A DNA stretch of 64,000 bases from Pseudomonadota bacterium (GCA_023391815.1 JAEWAF010000071.1:62001-126000), one strand, 5' to 3'. Shown: positions 23,010 to 33,193, counted from the stretch's first letter. Notes: generated from the letters alone by a model not told the origin. Program-made: numbers and translations.

Positions 23010-24218
23010 CTACTCGTGCCGCAATGCCTCGATGGGGTCGAGCTGCGCGGCGCGCCGTGCAGGGAAATATCCGAAGACGATGCCGACCGCCGCCGAGAAC
23101 GCGAAGGACAGCATCACGATGCCCACATTCAGCACGAACGGCACATGGAAGGCGTGAGTGGCAAGGGCACCGGCCGACAATCCCAACGCAATGCCGATCA
23201 CACCGCCGAAGGCCGCCAGCGTGACCGCTTCGATCAGAAATTGCAGAAGTACATCCCGCGCCATCGCGCCGACCGCCAGACGCGTACCGATTTCGCGTGT
23301 TCGCTCCGTCACCGAGACGAGCATGATATTCATGATGCCGACGCCGCCGACCAGCAAACTCACTGCGGCGACTGCGGCCAGCAAGCTCGTGAGCACGCGA
23401 GTCGTCTGCGTCATCGCGCTGCTGATCTCTTTCAGATCGCGCACGCTGAAGTCGGGGTCCGCGCCCGGTCGGATCTTGCGACGTTCGCGTAATAGCGCTT
23501 CGAGGTCGGCTTGGACCTTTTCGGTCGACACGCCATCGCGCGCCGACACCATGATGGAATTCACGTCGGAGTTGCCCACCATGCGCCGCTGCATGGTTCG
23601 CAGCGGCACGACGACCAGATCGTCCTGATCCTGACCGAAGCCCGACTGACCTTTCGAGGTCAGGGTACCGATCACCTGGCAGGACAATTTACCCAAGCGA
23701 ATATTCGCGCCCAGCGGATCTTCGGCACCAAACAGCTCGCGCTGAACGGTTGCGCCGAGAATGCACACCGCGGAACCCGCTCTGATCTCCGACTCCGAAA
23801 AGTTACGTCCGCTCGCGAGCGGCCAGTCACGCACCGAGATGTATTGATCGTCGGTGCCCTGTACCTGAGTCGCCCAATTCGAATTTCCGTAGATCGCCTG
23901 CGCGCCCGTGCCGATCGTCGGTGCCACGGTGCGCACGCCGGCGAGCTCGTTTTTGATTGCATTCACGTCTTCCATTGAAAACGGCGGAGACGACGAGCGC
24001 GCGCCACCGTAGCCGAAGCCCTGGCCTCGGAACACCTGAAGCAGATTCGAGCCGAGCTTCTGAATGTCCGCCTGCACCTGCGCGGTCGCGCCTTCACCGA
24101 TGGTGACCATCGTGATGACGGCGCCGACGCCGATGACGATGCCCAGAATGGTGAGCGTCGAGCGCAAGACGTTCCGGCGGATCTCGCGCAAGGCGAGGAT
24201 GATGGCGTTGCCGAACAT
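23010..24218 (-). CDS. MacB-type ABC transporter permease
   Basis: 402 residues. One N-terminal membrane segment (~20-40) is followed by a ~210-residue periplasmic domain of the MacB-PCD type and three C-terminal segments of the FtsX domain, with GIMNIMLVSVTERTREIG (~300) as the family signature. Unlike E. coli MacB, the ATPase is a separate protein. The start codon overlaps the ATPase stop by one base (TAATG). It couples ATP hydrolysis to export through the adaptor and outer-membrane partners encoded upstream. Confidence 0.92.
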   Translation of the reverse strand: MFGNAIILALREIRRNVLRSTLTILGIVIGVGAVITMVTIGEGATAQVQADIQKLGSNLLQVFRGQGFGYGGARSSSPPFSMEDVNAIKNELAGVRTVAPTIGTGAQAIYGNSNWATQVQGTDDQYISVRDWPLASGRNFSESEIRAGSAVCILGATVQRELFGAEDPLGANIRLGKLSCQVIGTLTSKGQSGFGQDQDDLVVVPLRTMQRRMVGNSDVNSIMVSARDGVSTEKVQADLEALLRERRKIRPGADPDFSVRDLKEISSAMTQTTRVLTSLLAAVAAVSLLVGGVGIMNIMLVSVTERTREIGTRLAVGAMARDVLLQFLIEAVTLAAFGGVIGIALGLSAGALATHAFHVPFVLNVGIVMLSFAFSAAVGIVFGYFPARRAAQLDPIEALRHE

Positions 24219-24943
24219 TACAGTTCCCGCATCGGCTCGTTGACTTGATCGCTTTCGATGTGGCCGTCGCGGAAGCGCACGATGCGACGGGTCCAGCCGG
24301 CGATGTCGGGCTCGTGCGTGACCATCGCGATCGTGATGCCGCGCTGCTCGTTCAAGCTGGTCAGCAGCTTCATGATTTCGATACTGGTGGCCGTATCCAG
24401 ATTGCCGGTCGGCTCGTCGGCGAACAGTACCTGCGGCTGTGACACGATGGCACGCGCAATCGCCACGCGCTGCTGCTGACCGCCCGAGAGCTGACTCGGA
24501 ACGTGAGTCTCGCGACCGCCGAGACCGACTTCCTGCAATGCCTTGCGTGCCAGCGCACGGCGCTCCTCCTTGGGAACATGTCGATAGACGAGCGGCAGCT
24601 CGACATTTTCCAGCGCCGTCGTGCGGCTCAAGAGATTGAACCCCTGGAACACGAAGCCGAGATAATTCCGACGTAACAACGCGCGCTGATCGGGATTCAT
24701 GTTGCCGACGGGCACGCCGAGAAACTTATAAGTTCCACCGGTCGGCGTGTCGAGGCAGCCGAGAATGTTCATGCACGTCGACTTGCCCGAGCCGCTCGGC
24801 CCCATCACCGCGACGAACTCGCCCGCATTGATGCGCAGATCGATCCCACGCAAGGCGCGCACCTCACCTTCGCCGTGACCGTAGATCTTGGACACTTGCG
24901 ACAGCTCGATGACGGGCGTGGGCCCCGAAGGCACGCCGGTCAC
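24218..24943 (-). CDS. ABC transporter ATPase of the MacAB-type pump
   Basis: 241 residues. Walker A GPSGSGKST (~52-60), signature LSGGQQQRVAIARA (~157), Walker B VLFADEPTGNLD and the switch His in VTHEPDIA are all present, with the MacB/LolD-type order. GTG start overlaps the adaptor stop by four bases (GTGA). It powers the permease encoded directly downstream. Confidence 0.93.
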   Translation of the reverse strand: MTGVPSGPTPVIELSQVSKIYGHGEGEVRALRGIDLRINAGEFVAVMGPSGSGKSTCMNILGCLDTPTGGTYKFLGVPVGNMNPDQRALLRRNYLGFVFQGFNLLSRTTALENVELPLVYRHVPKEERRALARKALQEVGLGGRETHVPSQLSGGQQQRVAIARAIVSQPQVLFADEPTGNLDTATSIEIMKLLTSLNEQRGITIAMVTHEPDIAGWTRRIVRFRDGHIESDQVNEPMREL

Positions 24944-26376
24944 GACGACGGTGCTCCTGAAGAGTCGGTGATCACCTTGGTGCCCGGCTCCAGCTTGCGC
25001 TCGAATGCCTTGCGCATTTCTTCCGGATCGATCCCCGGCGGGCCGTTGCCATTGCCGCCGGCGGGACGGTTGCCCTCGGCGTTGGGCGGACGTTCGAAAG
25101 GCAGCACCTGAGTCATGCGGCCATCGGTCGCGCCGGCACGGAACATCACCAGCGCTGGCTTGCCGTCTTCGAGAATATAAGCACGGCCCATGCGGCGGCC
25201 CGTGCCCTTCTGCTGTTGTCGAGGACCGCCGAATCGCATCCTCGGCATGATCGCCGACAACGGACCGCCGCCCGCCTGGGGTCCGTTCTGATTCGCGGCT
25301 TCCGGCGAGAAACGCAGCGCCGCGTTCGGCACCAGCACGGCATCTTCAATGTTGGTGGTGACGATCTCGGCCGTCGCGGTCATGCCCGGACGCAGCAGCA
25401 GTTCCGGATTATCGACTTCGAGCACGGTCTCGTAAGTCACGACACCGGTCGAGGTCGCGCTCGCTTGACTGGAGCTGCTGGAGGAAGACGTCGCCTTGGT
25501 ATTGCTGGACGCGAAGTGAACCTGCGTGATGTGCGCCGAGAATCGACGGTTGGGATAAGCATCGACAGTGAATGACGCTTCCTGGCCCACCGCCACCGAG
25601 CCCACATCGGCCTCGTCTACCGACACGTGCAATTCCATCTTCTTCAAATCTTCGGCCATGATGAACAGCACCGGCGCCTGCAACGAGGCAGCGACGGTCT
25701 GACCCGGTTCGACCGTGCGAACCAGAATCACGCCATTGATCGGGGAGCGGATCTCGGTCTTGCCCAGATCGGTACGCACTGTTTCCAAACTCGCGCGCGA
25801 TTGAGCGACCGCCGCTTTCGCCGCCGCAAGCTCACCATCGGCTCGCGCGACCGCAGCTTCTGCCACATCCAAATCCTGCTGCGAGGGCAGCTTGTTGCCG
25901 CTCAACTCTCGAACCTTCTGCAAGCGCGCGAGATTCGCACGAGCTTCTTTCGCGCTCGCATCCGCCTGTAACACCCGCGCCTCGGCCGAAGCGAGCGAGC
26001 TCTCCTGCTGCAACACCTGTGCTTTCAAGCGCGTGGTATCGAGGGACGCGAGCACTTGGCCCGCCTTGACCTGGTCGTTCACATCGACATTCACTTTCGC
26101 GACGGTGCCGGACAGCTCGCTGCCGATCTCGACCTGGTTTCTGGGCTCGAGATTACCGGTGGCGGTGACCGTCACGGTCAGATCGCCTTTCACGACGTCC
26201 TGCGTGGTGTATGTGGTCGCCTTCGCACCATCGCGTCCGAACAGGAAATAAATGGCTGCGATGATCGCGACGGCGATCGCCGCCCATTTCAAATAACGCT
26301 GCCACGGCGGCGTACTTGCGAGCCCTTCTCGCAACGTGCGCGAGAGATCGGTGGAGTTGGTGGTTTCAGTATCCAT
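24940..26376 (-). CDS. MacA-like periplasmic adaptor (membrane fusion protein)
   Basis: 478 residues: an N-terminal membrane anchor (~28-48), then barrel-sandwich and alpha-hairpin domains (lipoyl-like G-x-V-x-x-V-x-V-x-x-x-D-x-V-KAGQ-x-L-A near 95-110; coiled coil ~115-200) and beta-barrel domains. Two oddities are visible: a run of serines (~293-305) inside a beta domain, and a Gly/Asn/Pro-rich C-terminal third. It bridges the inner-membrane ABC pump to the outer-membrane channel. Confidence 0.9.
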   Translation of the reverse strand: MDTETTNSTDLSRTLREGLASTPPWQRYLKWAAIAVAIIAAIYFLFGRDGAKATTYTTQDVVKGDLTVTVTATGNLEPRNQVEIGSELSGTVAKVNVDVNDQVKAGQVLASLDTTRLKAQVLQQESSLASAEARVLQADASAKEARANLARLQKVRELSGNKLPSQQDLDVAEAAVARADGELAAAKAAVAQSRASLETVRTDLGKTEIRSPINGVILVRTVEPGQTVAASLQAPVLFIMAEDLKKMELHVSVDEADVGSVAVGQEASFTVDAYPNRRFSAHITQVHFASSNTKATSSSSSSSQASATSTGVVTYETVLEVDNPELLLRPGMTATAEIVTTNIEDAVLVPNAALRFSPEAANQNGPQAGGGPLSAIMPRMRFGGPRQQQKGTGRRMGRAYILEDGKPALVMFRAGATDGRMTQVLPFERPPNAEGNRPAGGNGNGPPGIDPEEMRKAFERKLEPGTKVITDSSGAPSS

Positions 26377-26428
26377 GCTGGCCTTGCAACTGTGCTTGGG
26401 CGGCGCCTTGTCTGGTCAGGATGCGGGA

Positions 26429-27925
26429 TCAACTGCCGGTGGTCGCGGTCGGGAACACCGACCAGCCACCGCCAAGCGCCTTGTACAGACGAATCAGATT
26501 GGAAGTCATCTCACCGTCGCTGACCGCGAGCGAATCTTCTAATGAGAGTAGCTGTCGATCGGCGGTGAGCACGGTCTGGAAGTCGACCAGGCCGGAGTTG
26601 TATTGAACCAGCGCGAGTTCGGACGCGCGGCGCGCGCTGCTGACCGCTTCGATCAGCGCGGTATGACGCCGTTGCTCGCTGGTCCAGGAATCCAGCGCGT
26701 TCTCCACTTCTTCATACGCGGCCAACACCACGTTCTCGTACGACGCCAGCGCTTGATCGACCAGCGCGTTCTGAACGTTGACGTTCTGCCGAAGCGCGCC
26801 GCCATTGAACAGCGGCAGACTCAGCGACAACCCGCTGCGCTCCAGGCGAGAGCCGTCGAGCAGATCGCTGGCGGTCAACGATTGCCAGGAAATCGAACCA
26901 GTGAGCGACAAGCTCGGATACAGCGCGGCCGTCGCGACACCGACTTGCGCGGTTTGGGCGGCCAGCTGACGCTCGGCGGCGCGAATATCCGGCCGACGCC
27001 GAAGCACATCCGCCGGGACGCCAGCGACGATATCGACCGACGCCACCGGAATCGGTTTGCGCTGCTGGAGCGAGGACTCGAGCGCGCCCGGCGTCTGCCC
27101 GGTGAGCACCGCGAGACGGTTCATGCCCTGGACCAGACTCGATTGGAGCAACGGAATTTGTGCGAGCGTCTGTTGGTAGCTCGTGTTGGCCGACTCGACA
27201 TCGAGCACGGTCGTGAGCCCGGCCTCCGCGCACCAGCGAGTGATATCCAGCGCCTCTCGCTGCGACTCGAGGTTACGCTCGGCGAAATCGAGCCGCGATT
27301 GCGCGGTCCGGACGCCCACGTAATTCAACGCGACGTCGCCGAGCAGAACGACCAACACGTCACGCAACTGCGCCTCCGTTGCCGCGAGCTGCGCGCTGGC
27401 CGCTTCATACGAGCGTCGCTGTCCGCCGAACAGATCCAATTCCCAACTCGCGCTCAAGCCGGTGCCGTAGGTTTCGCCGACCGTGCTGACCGCCTCGCCG
27501 CGTTCGTTCAGGTTCGACTCGGACTTGGTGCGGCTGGCACTGGTGGAGCCGGTGAGGTTCGGCAGGAAGCCGGCGCCGGCGATGGCTCGTTGCGCACGCG
27601 CCTGAACCACACGGGCATAGGCCTGTTTGACTGACTTGTTCTCGGCGAGCGCTCGCTCGATCAACTCATTCAATTGCGGGTCGTTGAGCGTGGTCCACCA
27701 AGCCGCCAGCGACGGCGCATCGGGGGACTCGACGCGAACTCCAGTGGACGGCAACTGATGCCATTCATCCGGGGTCACGGTCCGCGGCGGCCGATAGTCC
27801 GGGCCCACCGCACAACCGGCGAGCGCGACGGCGACTGCCCCGGCGACCACCGTCCGCAACAGTCCGGGGCTGGGTGTCGTCATCGGCGGCAACGCCGAAG
27901 ACGGGTGTGGAAGCGTTCTGGGCAT
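26429..27925 (-). CDS. NodT-family outer-membrane efflux lipoprotein
   Basis: Up to 498 residues. The sequence LAGCAVGPDYRPP is the typical lipobox and start of mature OprM/NodT channels; the true start may be the internal ATG at 27883, which leaves a shorter signal peptide. Two repeated OEP domains follow, with the family motif GVPADVLRRRPDIRAAERQL (~305-325). It forms the trimeric outer-membrane exit duct. It is first in the minus-strand unit that continues with adaptor, ATPase and permease, so the tripartite pump is complete. Confidence 0.92.
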   Translation of the reverse strand: MPRTLPHPSSALPPMTTPSPGLLRTVVAGAVAVALAGCAVGPDYRPPRTVTPDEWHQLPSTGVRVESPDAPSLAAWWTTLNDPQLNELIERALAENKSVKQAYARVVQARAQRAIAGAGFLPNLTGSTSASRTKSESNLNERGEAVSTVGETYGTGLSASWELDLFGGQRRSYEAASAQLAATEAQLRDVLVVLLGDVALNYVGVRTAQSRLDFAERNLESQREALDITRWCAEAGLTTVLDVESANTSYQQTLAQIPLLQSSLVQGMNRLAVLTGQTPGALESSLQQRKPIPVASVDIVAGVPADVLRRRPDIRAAERQLAAQTAQVGVATAALYPSLSLTGSISWQSLTASDLLDGSRLERSGLSLSLPLFNGGALRQNVNVQNALVDQALASYENVVLAAYEEVENALDSWTSEQRRHTALIEAVSSARRASELALVQYNSGLVDFQTVLTADRQLLSLEDSLAVSDGEMTSNLIRLYKALGGGWSVFPTATTGS

Positions 27926-28193
27926 GCTGACGACTTTATCGTGATGGCCCCGTCGATACGGGTGGCCGGCCAGGGGCGGATCTGCTGATCAGTAGCCGCG
28001 CCAGGATCGAAGTTCAGCACGGCATCGGGCCAAGTAGTGTTAAAAGATTGTAAGCATATGTATCTGAAAACTCCGCGATTTTAGCGACCCGGGCCGAATC
28101 CGCGCCGGACCGGTGACCTGCTTATAACCAGATTGCAGCGGCCCCGCACCAGTTGCGATATGCAGTCACAGGCGCTTAACGCACAATTCTTCG
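27926..28193. promoter_or_regulatory. Divergent promoter region, efflux operon / cysD
   Basis: These 268 bases separate two divergent operons and hold an AT-rich stretch at about 28033-28085 in otherwise GC-rich DNA, plus CTTATAACC near 28120. I cannot assign single promoters or a CysB site with confidence. Confidence 0.4.
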
Positions 28194-29096
28194 ATGACCA
28201 GACTGACTCATTTACAACGACTCGAGGCCGAGTCGATCCACATCCTCCGCGAGGTGGTGGCCGAGTGCGAGCGGCCGGTGATGCTGTACTCCATCGGCAA
28301 AGACAGCGCCGTGATGCTGCTTCTGGCGATGAAGGCGTTCTATCCGGCCAAGCCGCCGTTCCCGCTGCTTCACGTCGACACGACCTGGAAATTCCGCGAG
28401 ATGATCACCTTCCGGGACCGCATGGCGCAGGAGCTCGGTCTGCAGCTGTTGGTCCACATCAACCAGGACGGCCTCGATCGCGGCATCGGTCCGTTCACCC
28501 ACGGCTCGGCCGTGCACACTGACGTGATGAAGACCCAGGGCCTGAAGCAAGCGCTGGATAAGTATGGCTTCGACGCGGCCTTCGGCGGTGCCCGTCGCGA
28601 TGAAGAGAAGTCGCGCGCCAAGGAGCGAGTGTTCTCGTTCCGCTCAGCACAGCATCGTTGGGACCCGAAACGTCAGCGCCCCGAGCTGTGGAGGCAGTAC
28701 AACGCGCGCAAGAACAAGGGCGAGAGCCTGCGCGTGTTTCCGCTCTCCAACTGGACCGAGCTGGACATCTGGCAGTACATCTATCTCGAAAAGATTCCCA
28801 TCGTGCCGCTGTACTTCGCCGCGCACCGCCCGGTGGTCAAACGCGACGGCACGCTGATCATGGTCGATGACGACCGCATGCCCCTGCGCCCCGGCGAGCG
28901 GCCGGAAATGAAGTCCGTGCGCTTCCGCACGCTCGGCTGCTATCCGCTGACCGGTGCCATCGAAAGCGAGGCGGCGACGCTGCCCGAGATCATCCAGGAA
29001 ATGCTGTTGACGACCAGTTCGGAACGGCAGGGCCGCGTGATCGATCACGACAGCGCCGCGTCGATGGAGAAGAAAAAGCAGGAAGGTTATTTCTGA
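28194..29096 (+). CDS. cysD: Sulfate adenylyltransferase subunit 2
   Basis: 300 residues, standard CysD length. The PP-loop motif SIGKDSAVML (~33-42) binds ATP, and FGGARRDEEKSRAKER (~130-145) is strongly conserved in the family. With CysN it makes adenosine 5'-phosphosulfate from sulfate and ATP, the first step of assimilatory sulfate reduction in the cytoplasm. It is first of three sulfate-activation genes; cysNC follows after 54 bases. Confidence 0.96.
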   Translation: MTRLTHLQRLEAESIHILREVVAECERPVMLYSIGKDSAVMLLLAMKAFYPAKPPFPLLHVDTTWKFREMITFRDRMAQELGLQLLVHINQDGLDRGIGPFTHGSAVHTDVMKTQGLKQALDKYGFDAAFGGARRDEEKSRAKERVFSFRSAQHRWDPKRQRPELWRQYNARKNKGESLRVFPLSNWTELDIWQYIYLEKIPIVPLYFAAHRPVVKRDGTLIMVDDDRMPLRPGERPEMKSVRFRTLGCYPLTGAIESEAATLPEIIQEMLLTTSSERQGRVIDHDSAASMEKKKQEGYF

Positions 29097-29150
29097 CCGG
29101 AATGACCGGCGACAACGACGAACGACGGGTCAGTCTCGGTAAGTTGAATC

Positions 29151-31076
29151 ATGGCTCATAAATCCGATCTCATCGCCACCGACATTCAGGCCTACCTGAA
29201 GTCTCACGAGCACAAGAGCCTGCTGCGGTTCATCACCTGCGGCAGCGTCGATGACGGCAAGTCGACCCTCATCGGCCGGCTGTTGTATGAATCCAAGATG
29301 ATCTTCGAGGATCAGCTCAGCACGCTGGAAGCGGATTCCAAGAAGGTCGGCACGCAGGGCGGTGAGCTGGATTTCGCCTTGCTGGTCGATGGTCTCGCCG
29401 CCGAGCGCGAGCAAGGCATCACCATCGATGTCGCGTATCGTTTCTTTTCAACGGATCGACGCAAGTTCATCGTCGCGGACACGCCGGGGCACGAGCAGTA
29501 CACGCGCAACATGGTCACGGGCGCTTCGACCGCCGACGTCGCCGTGATTCTGATTGATGCTCGCAAGGGTGTGCTGACGCAGACGCGCCGGCACAGCTAC
29601 ATCGTCTCCTTGATCGGCATCAAACACGTCGTGCTGGCCATCAACAAGATGGACCTGGTCGGCTACTCACAGCAGATCTTCGACAAGATCGTCGCCGAAT
29701 ATCGTGAGTTCGCGGCACAGATCGGTCTCGAGAACATCGTGCCCGTGCCGCTCTCCGCTCTGCGGGGCGACAACATGCTCGAGCGCAGCTCCGCGACGTC
29801 CTGGTACCAGGGCCCGACGCTCATGGAATATCTCGAAACCGTCGAGATCGACGATGACTTGCAGCAGCGGCCGTTCCGTCTGCCCGTGCAGTGGGTGAAT
29901 CGTCCGAATCAGGACTTCCGCGGTTTCGCGGGCACCATTGCTAGCGGCGTGATCCGCAAGGGCGACACGATCCGCGCGTTGCCGTCCGGACGCACCAGCA
30001 AGGTCGCTCGCATCGTCACACACGATCGCGATCTGGAGCAGGCCGTCGCGGGACAATCGATCACGCTCACGCTGACCGACGAAGTCGATATCAGTCGGGG
30101 CGACGTGATCGCCGCGGCCGAATCGCCGCCGGCGGTCGCCGATCAATTCCAAGCGACCATCATCTGGATGCACGAGGAAGCGATGCTTCCCGGTCGTCCT
30201 TATCTGATCAAGCTCGGTTCGCGCACTGTCACCGGCAGCATCACGACGCCGAAGTACAAGGTAAACGTCAACACGCTGGAGCACCTGGCCGCGAAGCAGC
30301 TGGAACTCAACGAGATCGGCGTGTGTAATCTGAGCCTGGATCGCGCCGTCGCATTCGATCCTTACACGGACAATCGCGAGACCGGCGGCTTCATTCTGAT
30401 CGACAAGATCTCCAATGACACGGTCGGCGCGGGTCTGCTCAGCTTCGCTCTGCGACGCGCCGAGAACATTCATTGGCAGGCGCTCGATGTGAACAAACAT
30501 GCGCGAGCGGGACTGAAAGGACAGCGAGCCTGCGTGCTGTGGTTCACCGGCTTGTCCGGCGCGGGCAAGTCGACAATCGCGAACCTGGTCGAGAAACGCC
30601 TGCATTCGCTCGGTCGACACACGTACACGCTCGACGGCGATAACGTGCGTCATGGGCTGAACAAGGATCTGGGCTTCACGGACGCGGACCGCGTCGAGAA
30701 TATTCGTCGCGTAGCCGAAGTCTCCAAGCTGATGGTGGATGCTGGCTTGATCGTGCTCGTGTCCTTCATCTCCCCGTTCCGTTCGGAGCGACGCCTGGCG
30801 CGCGACCTGCTGCAACCGGGCGAGTTCCTGGAAGTGTTCGTCGACACACCGTTGGAAGAAGCGGAGAAGCGCGACCCGAAAGGTCTGTACAAGAAGGCCC
30901 GCCGCGGCGAGCTGCAAAACTTCACCGGTATCGATTCGCCTTACGAGGCGCCGGAGCATCCCGAGATCCATCTGCGGACTGCGCTGTCTTCTCCGGAAGC
31001 GGCGGCCGAGGAGATCATGAACAAGCTGCGCGACGCGGGTATGCTGTATCCGGCGGACGAGTTGTCCGGCCTGTAA
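29151..31076 (+). CDS. cysNC: Fused sulfate adenylyltransferase GTPase / APS kinase
   Basis: 641 residues. Residues ~25-440 are CysN, an EF-Tu-like GTPase with GSVDDGKST, DTPGHEQYTRNM and NKMD motifs and barrel domains. Residues ~445-641 are CysC, with a second P-loop GLSGAGKST at ~467 and the APS-kinase motif DGDNVRHGLNKDLGF. The fusion couples APS formation to its phosphorylation to PAPS, as in other proteobacterial CysNC (NodQ-like) proteins. Both nucleotide sites look intact. Confidence 0.96.
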   Translation: MAHKSDLIATDIQAYLKSHEHKSLLRFITCGSVDDGKSTLIGRLLYESKMIFEDQLSTLEADSKKVGTQGGELDFALLVDGLAAEREQGITIDVAYRFFSTDRRKFIVADTPGHEQYTRNMVTGASTADVAVILIDARKGVLTQTRRHSYIVSLIGIKHVVLAINKMDLVGYSQQIFDKIVAEYREFAAQIGLENIVPVPLSALRGDNMLERSSATSWYQGPTLMEYLETVEIDDDLQQRPFRLPVQWVNRPNQDFRGFAGTIASGVIRKGDTIRALPSGRTSKVARIVTHDRDLEQAVAGQSITLTLTDEVDISRGDVIAAAESPPAVADQFQATIIWMHEEAMLPGRPYLIKLGSRTVTGSITTPKYKVNVNTLEHLAAKQLELNEIGVCNLSLDRAVAFDPYTDNRETGGFILIDKISNDTVGAGLLSFALRRAENIHWQALDVNKHARAGLKGQRACVLWFTGLSGAGKSTIANLVEKRLHSLGRHTYTLDGDNVRHGLNKDLGFTDADRVENIRRVAEVSKLMVDAGLIVLVSFISPFRSERRLARDLLQPGEFLEVFVDTPLEEAEKRDPKGLYKKARRGELQNFTGIDSPYEAPEHPEIHLRTALSSPEAAAEEIMNKLRDAGMLYPADELSGL

Positions 31077-31100
31077 GGCCGACTTTGTAAGGAAAGGGCC

Positions 31101-31901
<801 letters not shown>

Positions 31902-31909
31902 TCGTTCAG

Positions 31910-32077
31910 TCAGGCGATCTGCTCGACCGTCACGGTCGCATGCTTACCCATCGTTTCAAGTGAGTCGCTGCCGAGCGAAGGATTCAGCAGCGCCGCCATC
32001 ATCACGACGGTCATGGCCGCCAGTGTAAAAAGAATGATGGCATCGAACGCGCCAACGAGCCTGGTATGAATGTTCAC
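31910..32077 (-). CDS. 55-residue single-pass membrane protein (GTG start)
   Basis: From GTG 32077, with GGAG eight bases upstream, the frame encodes 55 residues: a short amphipathic start, one hydrophobic helix (residues ~13-32, FDAIILFTLAAMTVVMMAAL), and a polar tail ending TVTVEQIA. I do not recognise a family. Small proteins with one helix and a conserved short C-terminal tail are common near cell-envelope genes in related bacteria. It is convergent with cysQ, nine bases apart, and has its own ~220-base upstream region containing an 11-bp-spaced direct repeat. Confidence 0.6.
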   Translation of the reverse strand: MNIHTRLVGAFDAIILFTLAAMTVVMMAALLNPSLGSDSLETMGKHATVTVEQIA

Positions 32078-32238
32078 GTGTCGCACTCCACAGTTGTAAG
32101 CGTTGTCCAGAGCGGCGCCAGTTGCGCGACATCAGCGTCGCTTCAGCAACCGAAGGCGCGGCCATGCAGTCATGCAATGAGTGTCTGGTTTTCATGGTCG
32201 CGACTTTGCCCGCGGCTCGTGACGGCAAAGTGATAGAG

Positions 32239-32257
32239 CGCGTGAACAACGCGTGAA
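32239..32257. promoter_or_regulatory. Direct repeat CGCGTGAA x2 with 11-bp spacing
   Basis: CGCGTGAA at 32239-32246 recurs at 32250-32257, one helical turn apart. Direct repeats with 11-bp spacing are the arrangement bound by OmpR/PhoB-type response regulators. It lies about 160 bases upstream of the 55-residue membrane protein and 41 bases beyond the stop of the next gene. Confidence 0.3.
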
Positions 32258-32297
32258 ATCTGCGCCTGGCCCGAAAGGACTAGAGCACCAACTGGCG

Positions 32298-32846
32298 TCA
32301 GCGATTGCCTGCGGCGGTGGGATTGTTTGTTAGAGCGGCCGCTTTGACCCGCAGATACATTTGCGCGCCCCGAGTCGTGCCATCACTGGCCGGTAACATA
32401 CTGGTGAGACGCACCGGGTATTCCCCGGCCGCGCTCGGTTGCAAACATATATCTCGTTTGCTCCGACTCAGCCCGAGTCGTGGCTTCTGATCCTGTCGCA
32501 CCGATATCGACAGCGGCGCGCCGCCGATCAGCTCTCTGCCGGGTCCCAGGGCCCGGATGCTCATCTTCGCCAGACACAGTCGCTGGCCGATCGCCAGCTC
32601 GTTGACCACGGGCTCGACGTCGACCTGCTCCACTTTCACATTGGCCAGACTCTTGGAGACCAGGTCGGAGGCCATGAACAACTGCCGTCCGGCATGTGCC
32701 GGGTCCTTGTCGGAGCCGCTGGATGCCTCGCCTATGACGACCCAAACGATCTGAAACGGCGAGTCCTGCGTCCGCGCGGGACCGGACGCCAACATCGCCG
32801 CCATTGCCAGCAGCGCCGTCACAGCCGTCCTCCAGCGACCTGACAT
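32298..32846 (-). CDS. Secreted hypothetical protein
   Basis: 182 residues from ATG 32846; an ATG seven codons earlier (32867) is possible, and longer versions add a sequence unlike protein. A signal peptide is clear: basic start, hydrophobic TALLAMAAMLAS, then GPARTQ. The mature part is mostly beta-like, with FQIVWVVIGEAS and two cysteines (in RLCLAK and RDICLQ) that could form a disulfide in the periplasm. No family recognised. It is divergent from leuA. Confidence 0.65.
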   Translation of the reverse strand: MSGRWRTAVTALLAMAAMLASGPARTQDSPFQIVWVVIGEASSGSDKDPAHAGRQLFMASDLVSKSLANVKVEQVDVEPVVNELAIGQRLCLAKMSIRALGPGRELIGGAPLSISVRQDQKPRLGLSRSKRDICLQPSAAGEYPVRLTSMLPASDGTTRGAQMYLRVKAAALTNNPTAAGNR

Positions 32847-32944
32847 GGGATACGTCCGTTGCTCCATACCAACGCAATCCAGGGCTCCGGGGAGCAGTTC
32901 CCCTACTGTATGTGACCTCGGTAGCGGATTGCCGCAGGAACTCC

Positions 32945-32974
32945 TTGCGTTTCGCGGAGCCGCCCTGCTAGATT
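32945..32974 (+). promoter_or_regulatory. Candidate sigma-70 promoter for leuA
   Basis: TTGCGT (32945-32950) and TAGATT (32969-32974) are separated by 18 bases. Transcription would begin near 32981, about 210 bases before leuA, leaving room for a leader. The 32847-33193 interval contains no other recognised gene. Confidence 0.4.
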
Positions 32975-32999
32975 CATGCACATGCGCACGATCCAGCAA

Positions 33000-33062
33000 A
33001 TGTCTGCTCTGCCCCCCCATGGCAGTGGGCTGCTGCGTGCGCGCCTGCACCTGCGTCGCTAG
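33000..33062 (+). CDS. Possible leucine-rich leader peptide of leuA
   Basis: An ATG at 33000 opens a 20-codon frame ending in TAG. Five codons are Leu (all CTG), four of them among eight codons in the segment LLRARLHL close to the stop, a pattern seen in leu attenuation leaders. No good ribosome-binding site is visible, and no terminator with a T-tract follows, so classic attenuation is not shown. A longer version from ATG 32976 would overlap the proposed promoter. Confidence 0.35.
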   Translation: MSALPPHGSGLLRARLHLRR

Positions 33063-33193
33063 ACGCAACAACTCACCTCACGCCTCCCGCCCTGAAATGG
33101 GATCCGGGACCGGCGCTAAAAACAAAGTCCCGAGTTCGATTCGCTTCAGCGGCTGACCACGTCATGGCCGGCCGCGTCATAGGAAACGGAACC

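Noticed and set aside
31956..32249. A 97-codon minus-strand frame
   Set aside because: Low-complexity, Arg/Ser/His-rich translation with no good ribosome-binding site. The overlapping GTG frame with a membrane helix is better supported.
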